DNA of 64,000 bases. It comes from Apis mellifera. Taxonomy: Eukaryota; Arthropoda; Insecta; Hymenoptera; Apidae. This document shows positions 27,701-39,600 of the stretch, in pieces. Location: contig NC_037638.1 of assembly GCF_003254395.2 (NCBI RefSeq), positions 4,826,001-4,890,000 of the forward strand, written 5' to 3'. Below the pieces are notes generated by a model that did no database searches, was not told the origin of the DNA, and worked only from the letters and a program-made list of their open reading frames with translations. Both the position numbers and the translations under genes were made by a program. Each line of letters begins with the position of its first letter. The stretch's first letter is position 1.

Positions 27701-30700
27701 AAAAAAAAGAAAAAAAAAAGGATTAAGTACTGTTATTATGACTATAAATAAGCTCTTGTGCGAAGAAGTTATTTATAGGGCAACTTTCATTTTCAGAAAT
27801 GCTTTGTAGATAAAAGTAAGAAGTCAGACATTACGTTAAATTAGTTGCAAGAGTGTTAGAAGTATGTCTGGATTCTTAAAGTACGAGCTGCGATTCTTGC
27901 TACTTGGAAACTTTTGAATAACTTTGGAACTTAGAAATCCTCAAACTTCATAAGTTTTGGCGAAGTTCGACGAAATTTTAAACGGCTACAAATCTATTCC
28001 CAAAAAATTACAATTTCTTTTGCAAATAATTTATTATCAATACACAGAACCAATCATTCCAATTAGTCATTGTTAATTAGTCTTTTAATATTACTCTATA
28101 TCTTTCTGATATTCAAACATAATTATATTAGATTGCAATGAACACCATTAAAAATATTTTTCAAACAATTATACTTTACACATTCTGTAAATTTCTATGC
28201 ATTAAAATTTTGTACAAATATGTAAACATCTATAATTTAACAACAATTGTTTTCTAATAATAATATGTAATATATTTTAAATGTAAATAGTAAATGTTAC
28301 ACTAAATAATCAAAATTAAAACATTATTACAAAAATAATTAAATATACATATTATATATATTTTTATCTGAATAGAAATTAATATTAATATTGTCAAAAT
28401 TATCTCTACTTTTCTAAGTACATTTTTACATATCTAATCATAAAAATAAAAAAATCTGAAATATTCAATCTAACTTGTTATTAATTAATTAATTATCTTT
28501 GTTATCCATAACATACATCTATCACAAATAAATGTCATATATAAATATTAAAGAAATTTTTTTTCCTTCAATAATCATATGCACAAAGGGGAATGAAATG
28601 AAACAACTACTAAAAGCTTTAAGCGGCTCGAAAAGACAGAAACGTCTTTGCCGTGTCGTTTCTTTCGGCCACTTCCTGCGGAATACAGACACAAAGAAGG
28701 AGAATGCTACGTGGAGTCAAGAAAGCGGCCAGGTATTTTAATTAGCGCAACTACGTTGTTTCATATTTGTACAAGCTGAAGCAGGCAGCTTTGCCGTATT
28801 ACTGCTTTCCACGAGGTAATGAATATTAATTCGTGCCAGTTTCGCATCCCCTTATATCCCCAGAAACCGTCGGACATTGGTATATCTCCTTTCAAACATC
28901 TCCTTTTCTTTTCCCGCTCCTTCAATTTCTTTCTAATTTTCTTTCATATGCTTTAATTTAGATTATTATTTTGCAATTCGTACCCCTCTTTGGTTATTGT
29001 TTGCTTTTAAAAACTTATTGGAATCGGATCTGAAACTATGATTGGAAATCTAATCTAAATTGACAGGTTTTTGTACTATTTAATTTTTAATATATAATAA
29101 TACTTTGAATATATAATATAAAAATTAAAATATTTACATTTGTTTTGCACATTTTTCTATTCTTAAAGAATATAAATATGATAATTAATATAACCTAAAT
29201 TAAACTTGAAAGATTAAATTATAATTGATTCAAAACACAATAAAATTTTTAAGAAAATCTTCATAAACCTAAATTTTTTAATTAGAAATCATAAAAATCA
29301 TCTTTAAATATCATCCATTTAAAATTTTCTAATTATATTATAACCTCAAATTTTAATTAAAATTTATATAAATGATTTTCAGATATTTATCATTCAATTC
29401 AAAGTTTCCTCATAATATTATATTACAAAGTTGAATATTCAATATAACATAAAATTTTTAAACAGGCCTAAAATTTAGCAATAGTAAAATAAAATCATAA
29501 AACTTTCATAATCTAAACTTTTAATTATAAATCATGAAGAATGATCTTCAAATATTTACCAAATATTACCAATTCAGAATTTCCTTGTAATACAATATAA
29601 AAACACAATATAAAATGAAATATCCAAATATAAAATATAAATAAAATTTCTTTAAACACACAGATTAAAAATTTAATACAACGAAAACTTTTAACCTCAT
29701 AACCTCAATACTTTTTACAACTGTTAGAAGTCACAAAGAATATTAATCAAATATTTAATAAATATTTCCAATTTTCTTGCAATATAACGTAAAAACGAAA
29801 CGTTTAAATAAACACGAATAAAATTTCTATGCAATCCCTATACTTGTGGATACATTTTAAGATAAATAATTATAACGAAAACTTTTATAACCTCAATCAT
29901 AACCTCACTAATCATAAATAATCAACTCACGATATTCATCGGATATATTTACGAAATATTTTCAATTTTCTTGCAAAAACGCATGTACAATGTAAAAAAC
30001 GTAATATCCAAGTATAAAATACAAGAATAAAATTTCTAAACAATCGATAAACTCACGACGTCGACACTTGGTAAGACGCGTCACGCCACTAGACTATACT
30101 ATACATTAGCGAATCGTCGAAGGAGATTTTACCTAATGGATGTCGGTGTACTCGGATTGGCGAGAGAGCAAAACGACCAAGGTGGCGGGCGAAATGTTAG
30201 AACGCGACGCCGCGTTCGGTAGCGTCGGACACAACGACGTTGGACCTCGGCTCGCCTTCTCCACGGGGAGCTATTATACGCTCGAGTTTAATTAAACTCC
30301 GCGAGATGTCAAAGGACTCGGCCATGCTGGCAAGACGGACAATGCGGACGCAGATTATTACATCCCTCGTCGCCGTGTCTTCTTATCCTTCTCTATGTGT
30401 ATGTGTGTGTGCGTATATACGTGTGTTCCTTTTCCATCTATATTCTTGTCTATTCAATGTGTCTGTATGCGTGCATTTGTCGTTTCTGACGTAAAATATC
30501 TGCATTTTCTTACGGATATTACCGTCAACGTAATTTTGCAATTTGTCAATTGGAATTTAATAAACAATTTGTTATTTAATTTTTATTTTTTTTATCGATT
30601 TAATCCATTTAAATGAATTTATAAATTTATTCGTAATTTCTAAATCCATGATTTTCTTCCGAATAATTTTTCAATCCAAATTTAAAATAAAAATTTTCTA

Positions 30701-33645
30701 CATTTTCACATAATTTTTTTCTTTCACTTCAGAGAAATTAATAAAAAATTTTCCACTAATTAATTTAAAACCCGCGTTGTATTCAGAGCTACGTTGTATT
30801 CAAAATTATTTAATCTGGAATGGGGTAATATGTTTAGGTATTTGTAGTGTACCACTGGGATGATATTACTGTGTTTGTAGTTGGTGGAAGTTTAGATGAA
30901 AGTTGAGGATTTCTTGGGAGAAATGATTTTGATGCTTTAGTTGAATTGCCGGGGCAGCGGTTTTAATTATACGAAAGTAGGTCGTGGAAGTTTTAAGAAT
31001 CTAGCAGTTAGCCTGACGGAAAACATGTTTGAAGTGAAAAGCGAGAGGTTTGAATGAAATAAATGTAATAAATTAGAAAATTATATTAAGAGAAATTTTT
31101 TTTGTTAGATTACATCTCTTCATTACTGTCAACAGTAGTAAATTTTGATTTAACGATAAAATAAAATAAGAGAAGGATAAATTCGTGTGTGTACTTGTAC
31201 CAAGTAATTTTATCATGGAATTATGTAACTTTGAAATATTTCATGAAATATTAATCCTTTTATATTATACCATAATATTTATTATTCAAAGAAAAAAAAA
31301 AATAAATAAATGCAATCGCGTACAAAAACATGACTTAACCTCAACCATTAAAAACATCTTCAATAATATCGTTAAGAAATTTTACAATCGTAAAAAATAT
31401 ATCTTATTTTCTATTTAAAATTATTCAAAAAATCGTTTATCAATACTTTCTACAAAGAAAATATTTATAAGTTTACATATGAAATAGAAGAAATCTCTAA
31501 TAAACATAGCCGACATAACCTCAACCAACCGCTCAAAGTATTTCTCAATCTCCACGCGGCCGATAACAATACTAACAACATAACTAAAAAAAAAAACTTG
31601 TACAATGGTGGGAAATGGGTGTCTCGTATCATTTCTATTCAAAGCCATTCGAACCGGTCAAAGATCGTTCTTCAGGATCCCCGACAAGGACCCTAAATCC
31701 TCCAATGCCTGTGTTACGAATCTCTCGAAGCGACAGTTTCATCTTTTTGCGACTTGTTTCGCGTCTTTTCAACCTTAACACCGCGACCGATTCCCCAAGA
31801 GGAGAATCCACCGTGCCGTGTCAATGCCCATAATTTCACGCTTCAACGACGTCTCGGCATCGGATTATTGGATCGGATATCAAGGAAGGAAGAGAGAAGA
31901 GAGAGAGAGAGAGAGTGGTACAACCCGGTGGATCGTTGTCCTCCACCGAAAAGAGTCGAGTGGATGTCCTTACAACAGGACGAAGACCCTTGGGGGACCG
32001 GGAATCGCCTCGGAAAAGATGAAAGACCGATCGAAATTGCTGGCTGAACACTGATGCTTCCGGATCTTTTCAAGTCTCGAAATTCTTCCTCTCCTCGTTT
32101 TTTCCATTGTCTTTTATCTCTATCTATTTTATTAGAATTAAAATTTGTTCGCGGGGATATCGATTTTTGATGGATTTTTTTTTTTAAATAAAGTTTCGTT
32201 TCGACGACTGGAATTGAGGTTATGTTACTTCTTACGGAGATCGTATAAGATAATATCGTTATAGTCACGCGTTAATCTATTTTGATATTATTGGAATAAT
32301 TTTTACTCGATATCATTTGATTTGATCACTTGAAACATCTTAACAAATAATTTGAAAGATAATTGCGTCCAAAGATTCGAACGGAATACTCTATGTTTGC
32401 ATTTGCTCGTGTCGCCTCCTATTGGCGAAAGTTCGGTCAACGAGTGCACGGGTTCTTCGTCTAATGAATAGTTGTGGTGGCCCGAGAATAAATTTTAGAA
32501 TAGTATTAACTTTTAACTAGTTTCGTTCGTATTTTTTTTTATTTTCACGCAGTCCACTAGTTTTAATTGAATTTATCGTACGAATATAATTAAATAAATT
32601 AAATAATCTAAACGCGACATAAATTGTCACTATCTAAAAAATTTCCAACATTTTAAAATTCAGAAAGAAATTAACACTTAATTTCCAATTTATTAGAATT
32701 TTTCATAAAAATTTAACCTATTAAAGAATCGCTATTTCTAATCATTCTAAACGCTTCTGTAACCGTTAAAGATCGCTCAACAGCATACGTAAACATTTTT
32801 ACGACGATGAGTTAATCATACATGGAATATGGTTTGAAACAAAATCTCCGATATGACAGAGTCCACATACGTTTTGTTCCGTTGAATTTCCAAGACGCAG
32901 AGACACAACGAAGGGAGTGGAAAAGGAACAGAGGAATAAGACAGAGACGGGACAGACAACCACAAATGCGGTATGGAACAAGGTTGTGTAGAGGGTGGAG
33001 AGAAGGTAGTGTCCAGTTATTGACCGGCGGAAGGAGAGTGTCTCAGCCGACTACGACGCTTTCCCTCGCAATTCTGAAACCATTCTGATCCACGAGCCAG
33101 ACAAATACTTATGCAAACCCCTTGTTCACGATAAGTGTTAATTAGTAGATATTCCAATCGAAAATTTATTTTCTTTTTTCACAATTATCAATGTTTACTC
33201 ATCATTACTTATTTTTATTATTATTTTAATCGATTATTTTATGTATATTCTTTTAAAATTTATATCACAATTAGAAAAAGTTTGACGAAATGAGAAGAAG
33301 AATTTATAGAATACATTCGTATACGTATAAATATATTCTTAGAATATATATATATGTATGTATATATGTATATATAAATATATTCTTAGAAATACTTTAG
33401 TAAATATAGAACTATTATTTTAAGTAGAGACCTAGCCATTAAAGTCGACCACATCCCATTATTGCCAATTTATTTCGAAGTTAGGTCACCGTAATGTTTA
33501 CGTCCTAAACCGAATACTTTTCGCGATCTCGCCCGAACTTGCCCGAATTTTTCCGATCTTTCCCGAAGTTGAGTTTTAACCTTGAGAAGCGATTCTTCGA
33601 TTCAGATAGGAAAGAAAAGAAGAAATAATCTTACACGACCACGCT

Positions 33646-33697
<52 letters not shown>

Positions 33698-36600
33698 CGT
33701 CCATCATCATTCTCATGCCTGTTGCATCTCTAATCCCTTCCCAATCTCTGTATGCAAGAAATTTCGAACACCCAGTACATGCACATGCACAGAAACACGC
33801 GAGAATACATCCTGCCGGTTATCTGATCGTTGGTAACACGTAGGTTAACGTCTGTTGGAAACACGTTCGCCTGGCAAAGCTCACGAGAACGTCGTGCGCC
33901 AAAGTACATACGCGTATGCAATGGTTTATGGGTCATACGGTTGATCCACTCGGCAAAGTCGTGGTATAGTTGTCTATGAATCATATTCAGGAGAATCGGT
34001 TCTCCCGCGTATATTCCTGCCGGCACGTATTCGTTTCTGAATGGTCATCAACCGAGTCCTTTGTGTCACAGGATAGCTTTGTAACAGGAATAGCTGGAAA
34101 TCATTTTGCGCGTTGTAAACGATCACGGTGACCGAGATAATGTTTGGAAACTAGTTTGTTCGCTCTAGTATCTCCGATGAGGATACAGTTTTTGTTTTGA
34201 TAGTTCTATCTTTTCGAAAGAATCGTATTGACAATTCATTGGAAGTTTTATAATTTTTAAGATCTTATCATCGTATTGTTTCATCCAATAGCATGCTTAG
34301 ATGAATTTTTTTTTGTATGTATTTGTACATATCATGTAGGATATTTTTAATTTTTTGATCTTTAAAATTTATTCAAAACCTGAAAGATTTAATTTGTTAT
34401 TTTTATAGCAGTATATCGATACAATGAAATCAAATTGATAGAGAGAAAATTTAAATTCCATTAGGATAAATTGTTGTAATAAACGTGATAATATCTGCAT
34501 AAATATATATCTGTGGTAAACTTTCAACGATTTCTGATCTGATATCAGATCAGATGTATTATATTATACACAGTTTAAGAGTTGAGTCATTATTAACGTA
34601 TTGAAAACGAGTTTTCTGGGTACTAAAACTTTTTCATTTCAAAGAACGTGGTGATGCAATGGTTAACAGGTTTAAAGGTGTAGACTGGTGTTTTCGCTCT
34701 GATGTTTGTCTATTGCATCCGGTATGTAAACGATCTTAAATACCACGATTTACTAGGTGAACCGAAAGAATTTTAATCTCCAACTTGTTATTTTGTGTTT
34801 GAAAAGAAATTCAAATCTCAAGATTTGCCATTCACCTCCATATTATAATTATTCACTCATTTCCACTTTTATTATCAAATGATAAAAATAAAAATAGTAC
34901 TATTTGAAAAAAATTTCAAATATAATACATATTTCTTGTAAAAATTTTTCTTCTTTCAATTCCTTTTAAATATTCAATATAATATCGCGAAATTTTCAAT
35001 TTTTCAAAATGTACCTATAAAAATTAAAATAAAAGAAGATACAAACATAATATAATATTTATATTTCTTAAAATTTATCATTCACTATATTTCATCTATA
35101 TTTCAAAAATTCACATTATTTTAATTTTTTAAGGAAACATATAGTAAAATTATCTTCAAAAAAATATAATATTTTAAAAAAGCCGCCGAATATCCACCTC
35201 ACCGATACTTCCTATTCTCAAAACAAAAGCGAAATCGTCTAAAAACATTTGAACCTAAACCGAGCGCGACAATCCTATTCGATTACGTTCTCCATTCTGC
35301 CTCTCGTTTTCACCGATTTCAACGAGAACAGGGCACATTGTATAAGAGGTTTCACCGGCTACCGGTAAGAGATCAGGTGGGTTCGCTATTTATCTGTTTA
35401 AATACGTCCCGAGGCGATGCACGCCCGCTCGTGTTTAAACTGCGCGCTACCTGATCCTTCCCTCGTTCGCTCACTTCCTCTCTCCCTCGCTCTATCTCTC
35501 TCGCTCTCGTGCATATCGGCGCAGCGTGAAAGTTTCGACCGAACTCGCCAGTAAAATCATTTCCTGCCTGACGTTTGCGTCGCGCCACCGCGAGGAGCGT
35601 ATGTGAATGTGTATACACAGAGAGACGCGGTAGTAGATTCGCGCGAATAGTCGTCGTTCGATGATTTTATCCTGGGTCCGGGTGGAAACGTGGAGGGCGC
35701 GTTAATGGAATTCGTTTTGAACTGTTGAAGTTTTAATTAGCACGGTGCTCGAGGTAATTAGAGAATCATTTGCTCGAATTACCTTATCAAAGAGTCTGTT
35801 TGATATTTATTCGAGACGTAAGGTTTTCAAGCTCAAATGGCCGGATTTCTTTCGCTCGTGGTGCTTCTTTCGATCTCTTGTGTGTGTTATTAACTTTTAT
35901 TATTGGACAAATTTTTTACGTATGCACAGATAATATTAGTTTTATAATAAAAATTAATATTTATCGCATGATTGTTGTGATTAATTTTTATTATTTTTTT
36001 AAATTTTTCTTACGAATTGTATATTTAAGAAGAAAAATGAATTCTTCTTTGACATTAATTTAATTTTTGCATAAAATCTAAACAGATAATTAATTAGATA
36101 ATATTATTATAAAATATTAAAAATGAAATATTAATTTTTTCAAATAGAAATTTATATAAATATGAAGAGCGCAATTAGGAAATTCTAAATAATGATCTTT
36201 GAGAAAAAAATTATAACAACGTGAAAAATATTTTTTCTAACTAAAAATGTTGGAATTAAAAAGGAATTTAATTCAATCAATGTTTTTTACATTGGCGAAA
36301 GATAAAAGATAACTGCAGGAGAAATTTTTTGCATACGAGTCCTCATTTTCCAGGAGAAATATCTTGAAAATTTAATAAGCATGTTTGAATTTGAATATGA
36401 TTCGGTTTATTACGTCTCTTTATGAAACGACATTTTTATCCGTCTTCCTACATGAAATAACCCGTTCAAAGACTTAATATAAAATGATTAAAGATAGTGC
36501 AAAAAATCATTATAAATTAATTAATAAATATTTTTAAGAATTATTTTTCAATTAAATATTTAATTTTTTTTCTTTCTATAATACAATTCTTCATAATAAA

Positions 36601-39600
36601 AACATCTCTGAAGAATGTTTTTAATTAAAAATAAATGAACACATTTTAATTTTCTTTAAAATATTACGAATGATTATTTCACTCTGTTATATTATTTCAT
36701 CCATACACTCTCTCCTACGCCTTTTATATTTTATAACAACGTATTTAAACAACGCAATGTCCATATTTTTGGCTCTCGTGCGATTTCTTTAGCTTCCACC
36801 AATTCTTGAAAACAAAACCTTGGATTGAGTTTCAAGCGTGCCAAACGAGATAAACTGCCGAACGAAATTTGACACCGATCTTTTATCCTACTCACACTAC
36901 TCTCTTTTTCTCTCTCTCTCTCTTTCTCCTTTCCACTCAAGTCGAATGCGCAGAAGTCACGTGTCCAAATAATAACCGTCCAATTCGGTTCAAACCGCGA
37001 ACGTTGAAGTGGGCAGCACTGTACAGTCTAATCGCAGAACGTTGACCTACACCGGCCGAAAAAACTCGAAAAATGTTCTTCGACCGCAGAATAACACAGA
37101 CATGTTTTTTTTCCTTTTCTTTTCCCCATAGAACGAAACGGCAAGAAGCTAAACGTTCGTTCTAAGCGGTCCTCCATGCTCCACAGAGCGCGCATCCTTC
37201 TATTTCTACCGGTTTATTGGATCCCGGACAAGAGGAGTTGTTGCTTCTTTTTTTCCCCGTTTTGTTCGCCTCTCGAAACGGATGGGAGAAAAAGGACGTC
37301 ATGGTTTTTGCGGAATTCAACGTCGATACCTTTCTTCCTTCGTGGATCGGTGGTGCTTTTGATTGTCTTTGAAAATCGATTAAAGAAAGAAGACGACTTT
37401 ATTTTCGAACTATACGAATTTGATCGGATGACAACTGAAACGAAGCCTGGGATGAATTAATCGGAATACGTTGAAATATGTGATCTAATTGTATGATTGG
37501 ATTTAAAAATTTTAGTACACTTTTATTTTCAATGAAACTGATTCAATATATATATATATGTTGTTTTATTCCACGTAGCACAAATTTGAATTATAGTTAT
37601 AATTGAATAAATAAATCTCAATCTCAATTTAATTATAATTTCCGTATTGAAGCGTCTGGAAACGAACTTTTTACAAATATATTAATAGTATATACGACTC
37701 AAAGGATAAATAACGTGACATAAATATATCAAATAATTCGTAAATTGTTTTTTGCATGAATAATGAACATCATACAAAAACTGTATATACAGAATGGATA
37801 TACAGAAACTGTACAAACGTGAAATAAAAATTTTTGAGATACCAGCAGTATTTATTTCATTCAACAATATAATACAAATTAACTATTTGTTATGAATTCA
37901 CATTTCAAAAGTTAGAATTGCATTACAGATGATGTATAAAAATATCATATAAATGTTTAATGATATCTTTACTTTTGTAAATTGTCATACAAACGTTGAC
38001 ACGATAACGTTATCATTTAATATTAAAAATGTCAATGTGTCGGAGATAATCTCGGGAGAATTGGCAGCGTGGAATTTCGAAGGATCAAAACCGAGTTATG
38101 CCGAGTTACGGTTCCATTAAATGATTAATGTTTCGAGGTACGTCTGATTAATGTTTCAAGTCGCCATCGATGCGACCCGGCCAAGTTCGTAGTTTGCGCT
38201 CAAACGCGAATTCTCCGAGGAACCATTCTGATCAAAAGATACTGCACGCCGCGCCACTTCGTTTCATTGAGTATAATCTCTGATAAAGTTTCCACTAACT
38301 AGATAATTCCATGCTATTTATCATTGGAAATCCAGTATTTACGATATCGGTAATACTTTCCACTCGTATTAAATCTTATTTAAAAGATCTCTAATCCATT
38401 CCACTTGAAAAATCAATATATAAGAATTCTAAATAATCAAGCATTATCCTCGATCAAAGACATCAATGTATACTCTTTGATCTTTTAATTCTAATTAAAA
38501 AAAAATCAAAACTAAAAGAAAACGAAAATTCCAAGCAACCAATCTCCAAGTAACAAAGCACCAAATATCCCTAGCCAAACGAACGCGATATTAAATCGAT
38601 CGATAAAGAAACTTTCTCTATTATCCATTCGATCTGATCAGAAACCGATCACAAAAATCCAACGACAAAATCGAAACGAAAATTCCAAGCAACCAATCTC
38701 CAAGTAACAAGGCACCAAATATCCCTAGCCAAAGAACGAAAACGCGATATTAAATCGATCGATAAAGAAACTTCCTCTACTATCCTTTCGATCTGATCAG
38801 AAAAAATGCAACGACAAAATCGAAACAAAAATTCCAAACAAGCAATCTCTGAGTAATAAGGCACCGAATATCCCTGGTCAAAGAAGGAAGACACGATAAT
38901 AAAATCGATCGAGGGGCCCTCGCAAGGCAACGAGGGACAAGGATGGTATAAGGAAAAAGCGAGAGAGGGAGCCGATAGCATCGGCATCGACGTCTGTCCA
39001 GCGGATGGAAACAAAGGATAACGAGGCGCGAAAATCGCTTAACGCGATTGGCCATCGATTCTATGGGAAACTTATCTTGGCCGTTGCTCACTCGCCGAGC
39101 CAATAAAGGATCCCCTCGGCCTTTCCACGGGATTAAATATCTCGGGGCAATTTACCTCCTTCGACCTCTTTCGCCGCCGTCTGCCCCACCCCTCCCCTCC
39201 CCTCCCCCCATCTTTCCTTCCGCTCTTCTTTTTTCATCGGGACGTCGACGCCCACGCCGAGATTTCTCCACGAAAGAGTGATCGTTTTCGCGGCGAAAAT
39301 CGTTTTCGGCCGCGTAAATACGAGAGAAATTCAAACTCTATAAATTTTATCAATTTTAAATCGCGATGATTTTTATTTTTTTCGACTCCTCGATGTTTTA
39401 CGCGTAACGTAAGAGTTTGATGATTCGGTTTTTTTTTTTTTAATTTGATATTAAATTAAATATATAATTGTATTATATTTTTTTTTTTTTAGACTTTTTG
39501 ACGAGTTAAAATTCGGATTTGTGTGATGTTGTTGATTTGTGAGATAGTGAAATGATTCTTAGATTGAAATTTTAGAACAAATAATATTTAATTTTTTTTT

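Noticed and set aside
33730..34026. 98-codon minus-strand frame (starts MPAGIYAGEP)
   Set aside because: Looks more protein-like than most, but no family is recognised and it lies alone in the sd intron without supporting splice sites or a second exon.
38649..39103. Two overlapping minus-strand frames with internally similar protein segments
   Set aside because: The similarity reflects the underlying 150-bp tandem DNA repeat, not a repeat protein.
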